From the NCBI GenBank assembly GCA_964553405.1, contig CAZKLS010000001.1:17371-81370 (forward strand): DNA of 64,000 bases, in the 5' to 3' direction. Below, in pieces: positions 39,017 through 49,539 of this stretch. Position 1 is the stretch's first letter. Every line of letters starts with the position of its first letter. Under the pieces are notes generated by a model. It was not told where the DNA came from and did no database searches. It saw nothing but the letters and a program-made list of their open reading frames with translations. This DNA is from DATIRA01 sp964553405 (lineage in GTDB: Bacteria > Pseudomonadota > Gammaproteobacteria > Steroidobacterales > Steroidobacteraceae). Both the position numbers and the translations under genes were made by a program.

Positions 39017-39118
39017 ATGCGCCCGCTGACCGGATCCGGTCGCATCGTGTTCGAGCGGCGTCGTGGGCCCGCGCCCGGGCGCGCGCGCGTCGCCGCGGCC
39101 CGGGATCCACGGCGTTGA
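39017..39118 (+). CDS. Possible 33-residue leader ORF ahead of the KynB-like gene
   Basis: The ATG at 39017 is preceded by AGGAGAGGG, one of the best ribosome sites in the window but close, with one base between the last G and the ATG. The ORF runs 33 codons and its TGA overlaps the TTG start of the next gene (TTGA), a different frame. The product is arginine- and proline-rich with no tryptophan, so it is not a classical trp-type attenuator peptide. Its likely effect, if real, is to deliver ribosomes to the weak TTG start downstream. The peptide itself matches nothing I know. Confidence 0.4.
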   Translation: MRPLTGSGRIVFERRRGPAPGRARVAAARDPRR

Positions 39119-39939
39119 TCCTGGAAATCACAGGCGGCGGCCGCCGCTGGCGTGCTGACGCAGGCGCTCCGGTCGATCTCGCGATCGAGCTCGAGTTCGA
39201 CGGACCGCAGCCGCTTTTTTTCGCGCAGGAGCCGGCCCGCTCCGAACCGCTGCGCTGCGGCGGATTTACCGGCAGCCTCGACGCGGGCGCGAGCTGCAAC
39301 TGCGGCCGGTATACGCTGTCTCCTCATTGCCACGGCACGCATACCGAATGCGTGGGACACCTGACCGACGACGGTGGCACCGTTGCGTCGCTGACGCCCG
39401 TCTCGCCGACGCTCGCGCTGCTGATCAGCGTGGCTCCCGAACCGCTGGGCGCGGCCGGGCACGAAGCTCTGCACGCCGCTCCCGACGATCGCGTGCTCAC
39501 GCGCGGCGCGCTCGCCGGTGCAGCCCGGCGCTGGCTGGAGGATCCCTGGAGCGCGCTGGTCGTGCGCACGCTGCCGAACCCGCCGCAGAAGAAGCATCGT
39601 CACTACCAGGGTGCCGCCCCGGCCCCGTATTTCGCCGCTGATGCGATGCGCTGGGTGGTGGAGCGGAACGTCACTTCGCTGGTCGTTGACCTGCCGAGCC
39701 TGGACCGTGCCGACGACGGCGGACGGCTCGAGGCGCACCGGACCTTCTGGGGGCTCCCGGCAGGGGCCCGGTCCGCGGGCGAGGCGCGTCGCGCCCGCTC
39801 GCTGGTCACCGAGCTGGCCTACGTGCCGGAATCCGCAGGCGACGGGCTCTACCTGCTCGACCTGCAGGTGCCCGCCTTCGCCACCGACGCCGCGCCGAGC
39901 CGCCCGGTGGTCTATCCACTGGTCGAGCTGCCCGCGTGA
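39115..39939 (+). CDS. Cyclase-family hydrolase, probable arylformamidase (KynB-like)
   Basis: A 274-residue metal-dependent hydrolase of the cyclase/KynB family. The metal-site motif HCHGTHTECVGH resembles the HxGTHxD signature, but with glutamate in place of the usual aspartate. In kynurenine pathways KynB removes formate from N-formylkynurenine, and the kynureninase gene overlaps its end by 4 bases, which supports that role. It is longer than typical KynB (about 210 residues), so a different amide or lactone substrate is possible. The only start in frame is TTG at 39115, with a weak ribosome site of its own. Confidence 0.7.
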   Translation: MILEITGGGRRWRADAGAPVDLAIELEFDGPQPLFFAQEPARSEPLRCGGFTGSLDAGASCNCGRYTLSPHCHGTHTECVGHLTDDGGTVASLTPVSPTLALLISVAPEPLGAAGHEALHAAPDDRVLTRGALAGAARRWLEDPWSALVVRTLPNPPQKKHRHYQGAAPAPYFAADAMRWVVERNVTSLVVDLPSLDRADDGGRLEAHRTFWGLPAGARSAGEARRARSLVTELAYVPESAGDGLYLLDLQVPAFATDAAPSRPVVYPLVELPA

Positions 39940-41204
39940 GAACCGACCGCGAATACGCGCTCGCGCTGGACGCGACGGACCCGCTCGCGGCCTGGAGAGA
40001 GCGGTTCGTGCTGCCGCGGGACGAGCACGGCGCAGAACTCGTCTATTTCTGCGGTCACTCGCTCGGCGCGCAGCCTCTGCTCGCCTGCGACTACGTCGAG
40101 GAAGTGATGCGGGACTGGCGCAGCCTGGGCGTCGAAGGACACTTCGAGGCGCGACGGCCGTGGATCCGCTACCACGAGCGACTCGCCACCCCGCTCGCGC
40201 GGCTGGTTGGCGCAAAGCCTGCAGAAGTCACGGTCATGAACACACTGACCGTCAATCTGCACCTGATGCTGGTGAGTTTCTACCGCCCGCGCGGCGAGCG
40301 CAGCGCGCTGCTGATCGAGAAGCACGCGTTTCCATCGGACCGCTATGCGGCCGAATCGCAGGTTCGCCTCCACGGGCTCGATCCGCGCCGGGACCTGATC
40401 GAGCTGTCGGCCCGCGACGGAGAGCAGTGCCTGCGAACCGAGGACGTGCTCGAGGCGATCTCGCGCGAAGGCCGGCGTATCGCCACGGTGCTGCTGCCGG
40501 GCGTCCAGTACCTCACCGGGCAGCGGCTCGAGCTCGAGCCGATCACGGCCGCGGCCCGTGCAGCAGGCTGCACGGTGGGATTCGACCTCGCCCACTCGGT
40601 GGGCAACGTCCCGCTGTCGCTGCACGACTCGGGCGCCGACTTTGCCGTCTGGTGCCACTACAAGTACCTGAACGCCGGACCCGGCGCCGTGGCGGGCGCG
40701 TTCGTCCACGAGCGCCATGCCCGGAACGTGCAACTGCCGCGTTTCGCCGGCTGGTGGGGTCACGACCCGGCGACCCGCTTTGAAATGGGGCCGGACTTCA
40801 GTCCGACCGCCGGCGCCGAGGGATGGCAGCTGGGCAATCCGCCGATCCTGTCGGTCGCACCGCTCGCCGCATCGCTCGAGCACTTCGAGACTGTCGGAAT
40901 CCACGCGCTGCGGGAGAAGTCGCTGCGGCTCACCGGCTACCTGGAGCGGCTGCTCGGTGCCACGCTCCAGGACAGGATCAGCATCGTGACGCCGCGCGAC
41001 CCCGAAGCACGGGGTGCGGCGCTGTCGCTGCGCCTCGACTGCCCCCGCGACCAGGCACGCTCCGCATTCGACGGCCTGCGACGCCGCGGCGTGCTGGCCG
41101 ACTGGCGCGAACCCGGAGTGATCCGCGCCGCGCCGGTCCCCTTCTACAACAGCTACGACGAGGTGTGGCGTTTCGTGGACGCGCTCCGCGCCGAGCTCGG
41201 CTGA
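39936..41204 (+). CDS. kynU: Kynureninase
   Basis: A PLP enzyme cleaving kynurenine to anthranilate and alanine. The 422-residue fold-type I protein has the PLP lysine in WCHYKYLNAGPGAVAGAFVH, and FDLAHSVGNVPLSLHDSGADF with the aspartate that pairs with the cofactor. The start is GTG overlapping the previous stop. No tryptophan dioxygenase (kynA) or kynurenine monooxygenase lies in the window. Confidence 0.94.
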   Translation: MRTDREYALALDATDPLAAWRERFVLPRDEHGAELVYFCGHSLGAQPLLACDYVEEVMRDWRSLGVEGHFEARRPWIRYHERLATPLARLVGAKPAEVTVMNTLTVNLHLMLVSFYRPRGERSALLIEKHAFPSDRYAAESQVRLHGLDPRRDLIELSARDGEQCLRTEDVLEAISREGRRIATVLLPGVQYLTGQRLELEPITAAARAAGCTVGFDLAHSVGNVPLSLHDSGADFAVWCHYKYLNAGPGAVAGAFVHERHARNVQLPRFAGWWGHDPATRFEMGPDFSPTAGAEGWQLGNPPILSVAPLAASLEHFETVGIHALREKSLRLTGYLERLLGATLQDRISIVTPRDPEARGAALSLRLDCPRDQARSAFDGLRRRGVLADWREPGVIRAAPVPFYNSYDEVWRFVDALRAELG

Positions 41205-41267
41205 CACACCGTGGCGCGGGGCTGCGCCCGGGCATCGAATGGACGCGCCGGGCCGCGCCGCTTCGAT

Positions 41268-41273
41268 TAGAAT
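41268..41273 (+). promoter_or_regulatory. Putative -10 box of the FKBP gene
   Basis: TAGAAT in the 111-base gap between kynU and the FKBP gene, giving a leader of about 35 bases with AAGGA 7 bases before the ATG. No clear -35. Confidence 0.35.
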
Positions 41274-41315
41274 GCGCCCCTTCGCATCCCCGCTCTCTGC
41301 CTGCAAGGACCCCTC

Positions 41316-42020
41316 ATGATCCGACCGATCCGTGGCCCGCTGTTCCTGTTCCTCGCGACGCTCGCCCTGCCCGGCGCCGTCGTGCAGGCCGCCGACGCAC
41401 CGGCGATGGACGAAGCCTCGCGCATGCAGTACGCGCTGGGCTACCAGCTCGGACGCGACCTCGCGGGCACCGAATCGCGTCCCGAAGCGCTGCTCAGCGG
41501 CCTCGAGGACGGTCGCGCCGGCACCACGCCGAAGCTCAGCCAGGCGGAAATGGAAGCCGCCATGGCCTCGCTCGGCCAGCGGATGACCGAGCAGCGGGCC
41601 AAGGCCCAGGCCGACGCGGCGAAAAAGTACGAGGCCGAAAATGCCGCATTTCTCGCCGCGAACGCCGGCAAGCCCGGCGTCAAGCAGACGGCGAGCGGAC
41701 TGCAGTACAAGGTGCTCAGCGAGGGCAAGGGACCCAGCCCGACCGCCGGCGACGCGGTCACGGTCCACTACCGGGGCACGCTGATCGACGGCACCGAGTT
41801 CGACAGTTCCTACAAGCGCGGCGAGCCGGCGACTTTCCCGGTCCAGGGCGTGATCGCCGGCTGGACCGAGGCGTTGCAGCTGATGAAGGAAGGCGCGAAA
41901 TACCAGCTGTTCATTCCGCCCGGTCTGGCCTATGGAAGCCGGGGTCCGCTCGCCAACCGCCTGCTGATCTTCGACGTGGAGCTGCTGGGCATCCAGGCCG
42001 GGGCCGGCGCCGCCGAGTGA
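41316..42020 (+). CDS. Periplasmic FKBP-type peptidyl-prolyl isomerase (FkpA/Mip-like)
   Basis: A 234-residue exported isomerase and chaperone. Signal peptide about 1-25 (ending VVQAADA), an N-terminal helical dimerisation domain (MQYALGYQLGRDLAG to about residue 115, with a charged coiled helix), and a C-terminal FKBP domain (GDAVTVHYRGTLIDGTEFDSSY, GVIAGWTEALQLMKEGAKYQLFIPPGLAYG). This is the FkpA/Mip architecture, acting on outer-membrane and periplasmic proteins. It is convergent with folA. Confidence 0.92.
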   Translation: MIRPIRGPLFLFLATLALPGAVVQAADAPAMDEASRMQYALGYQLGRDLAGTESRPEALLSGLEDGRAGTTPKLSQAEMEAAMASLGQRMTEQRAKAQADAAKKYEAENAAFLAANAGKPGVKQTASGLQYKVLSEGKGPSPTAGDAVTVHYRGTLIDGTEFDSSYKRGEPATFPVQGVIAGWTEALQLMKEGAKYQLFIPPGLAYGSRGPLANRLLIFDVELLGIQAGAGAAE

Positions 42021-42042
42021 GCGGCACTGCCGCCGGCGCGAC

Positions 42043-42534
42043 TCAGGCGCGCCGCACCAGCGTGATGAACGTATAGGGGTAGGCATGCCGCTCGTCCGCG
42101 GCATGCGGCTCCCGTTCCCGCTCTTCCCAGTCTCCCGCGTCGATCTGCGGGAAGAACGTGTCCGCCTCGACGACCGCCTCGACGCGGGTGAGGTACAGCA
42201 CGTCGGCCCGCGGCAGCGCCAGTCGGTAGATCTCCGCGCCGCCGATCACGCAGGCCTCCGGCGCGTCTGCGGCGAGCTCGAGCGCCGCGTCCAGCGAACC
42301 GGCGATTTCGCAGCCGTCCAGCTCCAGTCCACGGCTCCGGCTGATCACGATGTTGCGGCGGCCCGGCAGCGGCCGCCCGATCGACTGCTGCGTGCGCCGG
42401 CCCATGATGATCGGCTTGCCCATCGTCAGGGCCTTGAAACGCTTCAGGTCGTCGGGCAGGTGCCAGGGCAGCCCACCCTGCTGTCCGATGCCGCCGCGGG
42501 CGTCGGCCGCCACGACCAGCGATACCTGCGTCAC
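42043..42534 (-). CDS. folA: Dihydrofolate reductase
   Basis: Reduces dihydrofolate, regenerating the cofactor oxidised by thymidylate synthase two genes upstream. The 163-residue chromosomal-type enzyme has LVVAADARGGIGQQGGLPWHLPDDLKRFK with the substrate-binding aspartate, MGRRTQQSIGRPLPGR and CVIGGAEIYRLAL. The GTG at 42534 overlaps the SET gene stop (GTGA), so its translation may depend on that gene. Confidence 0.95.
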   Translation of the reverse strand: MTQVSLVVAADARGGIGQQGGLPWHLPDDLKRFKALTMGKPIIMGRRTQQSIGRPLPGRRNIVISRSRGLELDGCEIAGSLDAALELAADAPEACVIGGAEIYRLALPRADVLYLTRVEAVVEADTFFPQIDAGDWEEREREPHAADERHAYPYTFITLVRRA

Positions 42535-43166
42535 CGCTTCTTCTTGCGCTTCGTCTTGCGCTTGTTCTTGCTCTTCGCCTTCTCCTTGCGACGCGGCTGC
42601 GCCTTCTCGTCGAGCGGATCCTCGTCCAGCATCGTGCCCCTGCACCCGGCCGCGCCGCAGCGGCAGGCGAACAGCGCGAGCTCGGCGGGGTCGTCACTCG
42701 ACTCCCAGGTCAGCGCATAGTCGTACCCGAGCTCCTCGCCCGGCTCGATCGTCCGGATCGCATCGATGAAGACGCGCCCGCCCTCGATGTTCGATTCGCA
42801 GTTCGGGTCGCAGGAATGGTTGATGAAGCGTGCATCGTTGCCGTCCACGCCGGCATCGATGCAGACCTTGTCATCGACGACGAACAGGAAGGTGTGGCCG
42901 TCGTCGGCGTCCATCGCGGCGTAGCGCGCATCGGCCTCCTGGTGCGAAATGCGCTCGCCGAGGTATTCGGCGACGCGCGTTCCCTTGCGGATGCGTCGCG
43001 TCGCGAACACGCCGCTGCCGTGGATCCGCGAACGGCGCACCTTGAACATCGGTTCGCGTGCGCTGCTGCCCTCATGCGCAGCGCGGCGCATGTGCGCGTG
43101 ACCCGCGCTCCGAGTGCGGGTCTTCTGTCCGGTGCGGGTCCTGCTCTTCGTCTTCGACTTCTTCAT
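42531..43166 (-). CDS. SET-domain protein-lysine methyltransferase with basic tails
   Basis: A 211-residue bacterial SET protein. Residues about 38-155 form the SET fold: RIHGSGVFATRRIRKGTRVAEY, the active-site RFINHSCDPNCES (113-125) and GEELGYDYAL with the catalytic tyrosine (148-150). A post-SET zinc motif CRCGAAGC (168-175) follows. The ends are strongly basic: residues 1-20 are rich in Lys, Arg and Thr, and 15 of the last 21 residues are Lys or Arg, like a histone H1 tail. It overlaps thyA and folA by 4 bases on each side. Cytoplasmic; substrate unknown, with its own tail or a histone-like protein as candidates. Confidence 0.85.
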   Translation of the reverse strand: MKKSKTKSRTRTGQKTRTRSAGHAHMRRAAHEGSSAREPMFKVRRSRIHGSGVFATRRIRKGTRVAEYLGERISHQEADARYAAMDADDGHTFLFVVDDKVCIDAGVDGNDARFINHSCDPNCESNIEGGRVFIDAIRTIEPGEELGYDYALTWESSDDPAELALFACRCGAAGCRGTMLDEDPLDEKAQPRRKEKAKSKNKRKTKRKKKR

Positions 43167-43957
43167 ACGGCGATCGGGGCCTTGATTGCTGGATGTGGCT
43201 GGTAATCGAGGAACTCGAAGTCCTCGAAGCGATAATCGAACATCGACTCCGGCCGGCGCCGGATCAGCAGGCGCGGCAGCGGTCGCGGCTCGCGCTCGAG
43301 CTGCGTGCGGGCCTGCTCGAGGTGATTGACGTAGAGGTGGCAGTCGCCACCGGTCCAGATGAACTCGCCTGGCTCGAGGTCGCACTGCTGCGCCATCATC
43401 TGCGTGAGCAGCGAGTACGACGCGATGTTGAACGGGACGCCGAGGAAGATGTCCGCGCTGCGCTGATACAGCTGGCAGGACAGTCGGCCATCGGCCACGT
43501 GGAACTGGAAGAAGGCGTGGCAGGGCGTCAGCGCCATCTGCTCGAGCTCGCCGACGTTCCAGGCGCTGACGACGATTCGCCGGGAATCCGGGTCCCGCCG
43601 GAGCAGCTCGACGGCACGCGCGATCTGGTCCACGGTACCGCCGTCGGCCCGCCGCCAGGCGCGCCACTGCACGCCGTAGACCGGCCCGAGGTCGCCGTCC
43701 TGGTCCGCCCATTCGTCCCAGATCGTCACGCCGTGCTCCCGCAGGTAGCGCACGTTGGTCTCGCCCCGCAGGAACCACAGCAGCTCGTGCACGATGGACT
43801 TCAGGTGCAGCTTCTTGGTGGTCACGAGCGGAAAGCCCTGCGACAGATCGAAGCGCATCTGCCAGCCGAAGGTCGACAGCGTCCCGGTACCGGTACGGTC
43901 CGTCTTGCGTGTGCCCCGTTCGAGGACGTGGCGCATCAGGTCGAGGTACTGGCGCAT
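43163..43957 (-). CDS. thyA: Thymidylate synthase
   Basis: Converts dUMP to dTMP using methylene-THF. The 264-residue enzyme matches the E. coli length exactly, with the nucleophile C146 in ALTPCHAFFQF, RRIVVSAWNVGEL and GDCHLYVNHLEQ. It follows lgt by 4 bases, the common lgt-thyA-folA order, but a SET gene lies between thyA and folA. Confidence 0.97.
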   Translation of the reverse strand: MRQYLDLMRHVLERGTRKTDRTGTGTLSTFGWQMRFDLSQGFPLVTTKKLHLKSIVHELLWFLRGETNVRYLREHGVTIWDEWADQDGDLGPVYGVQWRAWRRADGGTVDQIARAVELLRRDPDSRRIVVSAWNVGELEQMALTPCHAFFQFHVADGRLSCQLYQRSADIFLGVPFNIASYSLLTQMMAQQCDLEPGEFIWTGGDCHLYVNHLEQARTQLEREPRPLPRLLIRRRPESMFDYRFEDFEFLDYQPHPAIKAPIAV

Positions 43958-43961
43958 CGCT

Positions 43962-44753
43962 TCAGCGGTAGTTTCCCGAAGGCGTGTTGTTGCGGTAGGC
44001 GTAGGCGAGCATCCACGCGCCGACCACGATCATCGGCAGCGAAAGCAGTTGCCCCATCGTCACCCAGCCGAGTAACAGGTAGCCCCGGTTCTCGTCGGGC
44101 ACGCGGACGAATTCGACCGCGAACCTGAACACGCCATAACAGACCAGGAACAGTCCCGACGGAGCCCAGCGCGGCCGCGGCGTGGAGGTGAACCACCAAA
44201 GGATCACGAACAGCACCAGTCCTTCGAGCAGCGCCTCGTAGAGCTGCGAGGCGTGGCGCGGCACGCCGTCCACCAGAAAGGCCCAGGGCAGGTCGGTCGG
44301 CTTGCCCCACAGCTCGCCGTTGATGAAATTGCCGATGCGACCGGCGCCGAAACCGATCGCGGGCAGCGGCGCGGTGAAATCGAACACGTCGCCGATGCTT
44401 CGCGAGCGGCGGCTGGCGAACAGGCCGAGCGCGACCAGCACGCCGATCAGCCCGCCGTGGAACGACATGCCGCCCTCCCAGATCCGGATCACGCTCGCCG
44501 GATCGGCGAGGATCCGCTCGGTGCCGTAGAACAGCATCCACCCGAGCCGGCCGCCGAGGATGACGCCGACCGCCGAGTAGAAGATCAGGTCGTCTACGTC
44601 GGTCGGTTTCCAGGTCGAGCGCGCATCGGCCGCACGGCGACGCGCGAGCCACCATGCCGCCAGGAAGCCCAGCAGGTACATCAGCCCGTACCAGCGCACG
44701 TGCAGGGGCCCGATCGAGAACGCGATCGGGTCGGGTTGCGGATAGGCCAGCAT
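43962..44753 (-). CDS. lgt: Prolipoprotein diacylglyceryl transferase
   Basis: Adds diacylglycerol to the lipobox cysteine of prolipoproteins; potential substrates in this window are LolB, the TPR lipoprotein and perhaps DacA. The 263-residue protein has about seven membrane segments, SFHGGLIGVLVALGLF with the essential histidine, and the Lgt signature GRIGNFINGELWG. It is followed 4 bases later by thyA. Confidence 0.96.
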   Translation of the reverse strand: MLAYPQPDPIAFSIGPLHVRWYGLMYLLGFLAAWWLARRRAADARSTWKPTDVDDLIFYSAVGVILGGRLGWMLFYGTERILADPASVIRIWEGGMSFHGGLIGVLVALGLFASRRSRSIGDVFDFTAPLPAIGFGAGRIGNFINGELWGKPTDLPWAFLVDGVPRHASQLYEALLEGLVLFVILWWFTSTPRPRWAPSGLFLVCYGVFRFAVEFVRVPDENRGYLLLGWVTMGQLLSLPMIVVGAWMLAYAYRNNTPSGNYR

Positions 44754-44773
44754 CGGACCGCAATTCTACCCGG

Positions 44774-45955
44774 TCAGTCGTGCACGACGCGGCAGAAAAA
44801 CGCCTTCAGGTAGCGGGTCTCCGGAATCGCAGGGTGCACCGGATGGTCGGGCCCCTGCCCGCCCGCCTCGAGCAGCTGCGCGAAGCGGCCCAGGTGGCGG
44901 GCCGACTGCTGGATCGTGGCGAGCAGCTCATCCGCGCCGAAGTGGTGCGAGCAGGAGCAGGAGACCAGCACGCCATCGCGCGGCAGCAGCTGCATCGCCA
45001 GCTGGTTCAGCTTGCGATATGCGGCCTGGCCCCGCGGAAAATCGCGCCGCTTCTTCACGAACGCGGGCGGATCGACGATCACGACGTCGAAGCTCTGGTC
45101 CTCGGCCCGCAGTCCGGCCAGGACGTCGAACGCATCCCCCTTCAACGCGGTGACCGCAAGCGAGTTGCCGATGGCCGTGGACTGCAGCAGCTCGAGCGCC
45201 GGTTCCGAGGAATCGACGCACACCACCTCGCTTGCGCCGGCACGGGCCGCGGCCAGGCCCCAGGCCCCGAGATAGCTGAAGACGTCCAGCACCCGCATCC
45301 CGGGCACGTACTTGAGCAGCGCCCGGCGGTTCGCGGACTGGTCGTAGAACCACCCGGTCTTCTGGCCGCCGCCTGCCGGCACGCTGAAGCGCACGCCGTT
45401 TTCCTCGACCAGCAGCGCCGCCGGCGCTTCGCCGAGCGCGACCTCGACGTAGCTGTCGAGTCCCTCGAGGTTTCGCGCGAGCGAGTCGTTCTTCCAGACC
45501 ACGCAGCGCGGCTTCAGCACTTTTTCGATCGCGGCGAGCAGCTCGCCCTTCATCGACTCGATGCCCGCGGTACCGATCTGGCCGACGACCACGTCGCCAA
45601 AGCGGTCGATCACCAGCCCGGGCAGGCCGTCGGCCTCGCCGTGGACCAGCCGATAGAACGGGGCCTGGTACAGCCGGGCGCGCAGCGCGAGCGCCACCTT
45701 GAGCCGGTGCACCAGCAGCGAGCGGTCGGGCGGGTAGCGCGGATCGCGCCCGAGCAGGCGCGCACAGATCAGCGCGTGTGGGTTGACGTAGCCGTAACCG
45801 AGGAATCGCCCGCGGCTGCTGGTGATGCTGCAGGCCTCGCCGGGCGCAAAGCCGCTGAGCGGGGTCGCCTGGATGTCGACCTCGTTGCTGAACACCCAGA
45901 GATGTCCGGCCGCGATCCGTCGCTCCTCCCGGGCCTTCAGTCGCAGCTCGCGCAA
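44774..45955 (-). CDS. rlmI: RlmI-like 23S rRNA cytosine-5 methyltransferase
   Basis: RlmI methylates C1962 of 23S rRNA. The 393-residue product has an N-terminal PUA domain (LKAREERRIAAGHLWVFSNEV), a linker, and a C-terminal SAM domain with VLDVFSYLGAWGLAAARAGA, VIVDPPAFVKKR and the catalytic-cysteine region VSCSCSHHF. The start is TTG at 45955 with GAGGAG 6 bases upstream; no ATG fits. It is divergent from the YyaL-like gene. Confidence 0.88.
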   Translation of the reverse strand: MRELRLKAREERRIAAGHLWVFSNEVDIQATPLSGFAPGEACSITSSRGRFLGYGYVNPHALICARLLGRDPRYPPDRSLLVHRLKVALALRARLYQAPFYRLVHGEADGLPGLVIDRFGDVVVGQIGTAGIESMKGELLAAIEKVLKPRCVVWKNDSLARNLEGLDSYVEVALGEAPAALLVEENGVRFSVPAGGGQKTGWFYDQSANRRALLKYVPGMRVLDVFSYLGAWGLAAARAGASEVVCVDSSEPALELLQSTAIGNSLAVTALKGDAFDVLAGLRAEDQSFDVVIVDPPAFVKKRRDFPRGQAAYRKLNQLAMQLLPRDGVLVSCSCSHHFGADELLATIQQSARHLGRFAQLLEAGGQGPDHPVHPAIPETRYLKAFFCRVVHD

Positions 45956-45980
45956 CGCGGGCTCCTCGCAGTCGTTCGGC

Positions 45981-45986
45981 TATAGT
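45981..45986 (+). promoter_or_regulatory. Putative -10 box of the YyaL-like gene
   Basis: TATAGT in the 63-base divergent gap between rlmI and the thioredoxin-domain gene. It gives a leader of about 26 bases. No -35 is recognisable. Confidence 0.35.
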
Positions 45987-46018
45987 GGGCTCAGTCTAGC
46001 GCAAGGCCGGGACAGGCA

Positions 46019-48108
<2,090 letters not shown>

Positions 48109-48115
<7 letters not shown>

Positions 48116-49086
48116 GCGGTCAGGCTCTCGCCACGACGGGGCGTGACCGATCGCCCGCCGGGACCGGCGAACGCGATCGGCAGCGACTCGCTCTGCAGTC
48201 CCGAGTTGCGCAACACGACGAAATGCAGGTGGGGCCCGCTCGAGAAGCCCGTGTTGCCGGAATTGGCGATGTACTCGCCGCGCTCGACGCGCTGGCCCGG
48301 CCGTACCCGGACCGTGTCGAGCTGCAGGTGCGCATAGACGGCCGTCGTGCCGTCGTCGTGCAGTATCTGCACGAAATTGGCCTCGTCACGGTTCTCCTGG
48401 CTCGTGCCGCCGCGGTAATTGCGGTGGGCCACGTTGATCACCAGCCCGCCGCGCGCGGCATGGACCGCGGTGCCCACCGGCATCGCGATGTCGATCGCAT
48501 TGCGGCTCGCGAGGCTGGTGTGGGTCAGCTGGTCAGGGGGCGCCTGCGTGACCGTAAAGCTGCGCGCCAGCGCGAACGGCACGCGGTAGGGCCGATCCGG
48601 CGCGTGCACCGCCGACGGATCGCCGATCACGAAGGCGTAGTCGAATCCGACGCTGCCCGCGGCCGCCGGCGGCGCGATCTCGAGCAGCGTCGCCTCGGAC
48701 TGCGGCGGGACGAGTCTTCGCGCGGCCACTTCCCGGCCCCCATCCGACGTCTTCACGGCGAACTCCACCGGACAGCGGCAACCATTGACCGCGACCAGCG
48801 CGACGCCGGACGCCGAGGGCCGTGGCTGCACCGTGATGCTCGGGGTGTCCGCCCCCCGCGACAAGTTCATCGGCTGCGCGGACTGGCCGTCCGCAGGCGG
48901 CCTGTCCGCGTAGACCCAGCGGCCGTTGCTGTCCTTGTACCGATAGGCCGCGGCGTCGGCCGTCGAGCTCAAGGCGCCGACACCGGTGGCGAGCAGCAGC
49001 GCGAGGCAAAGGACCCGGCCGGCCCGCGCACGAGTGCAGGCGATCGAATCGAGCCGACGGTGCCGTGGGCTGCGGATCGCGTTCAC
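48109..49086 (-). CDS. M23-family peptidase with DUF4124 domain
   Basis: A 325-residue exported protein. Signal peptide to about residue 46 (ending ADAAA), a short DUF4124 module (YRYKDSNGRWVYADRPP), a middle beta domain with NGCRCPVEF, then an M23/LytM zinc-peptidase domain. Metal ligands lie in the SRNAIDIAMP aspartate and SSGPHLHFVV histidine; VYAHLQ carries another conserved histidine. The likely target is peptidoglycan cross-bridges, or regulation of an amidase. The start is GTG, 9 bases after the HIT gene. Confidence 0.85.
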
Positions 49087-49095
49087 TGCGCGGCC

Positions 49096-49539
49096 TCAGC
49101 CCGCGGGTTCCAGCAGGCGGCGGCGCAGCGCCCGCAGCAGCGCTCCGTCGCGGCTGGCGTCGAACGCCGGCGCTGCAGACCAGTCGTAGGCCCATGGCTG
49201 CGCAACGCGCAACTCCGGCGGCTCATCCGCGTAACGCGGCAGCACGTGCGCGTGCAGGGCCGGCTCGAGGTTGCCGAAGATCGCATAGTTGATCCGCAGC
49301 GCGGACGTCTCGCGCAGCACGGCCTCGCCCAGCCTCGCCATGTCGTCGAGAAAAGCGCGCCGCGGCGATTGCGCCAGTGCGTCGAGCTGCGGCACCACCG
49401 GATCGGGCAACAGCAGGCAGTAGCCGCGCAGCACCTGGGGGTCTCCCATCACGGCCCAGCCGGAGGGCAACCTGCAGATCAGCGTCGGATCCTCGCCGGC
49501 ACGACAGGCATCGACCCTGCGGTGGATCGCCGTCGTCAC
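49096..49539 (-). CDS. HIT-family hydrolase
   Basis: A 147-residue histidine-triad-type protein. The motif region reads ALHAHVLPRY; the canonical form is H-x-H-x-H-x-x, and the first histidine is replaced by alanine while the central catalytic one remains. The opening (LICRLPSGWAVMGDPQVLRGYCLLLPDPVV) is like diadenosine polyphosphate hydrolase relatives. It may cleave a nucleotide-phosphate bond, but the altered motif makes the substrate uncertain. The GTG overlaps the HAD gene stop. Confidence 0.78.
   Translation of the reverse strand: MTTAIHRRVDACRAGEDPTLICRLPSGWAVMGDPQVLRGYCLLLPDPVVPQLDALAQSPRRAFLDDMARLGEAVLRETSALRINYAIFGNLEPALHAHVLPRYADEPPELRVAQPWAYDWSAAPAFDASRDGALLRALRRRLLEPAG

Noticed and set aside
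39017..39118. The small ORF as a tryptophan attenuator leader peptide
   Set aside because: It contains no tryptophan codon and no terminator hairpin with a U-tract follows it. Only the coupling interpretation was kept.
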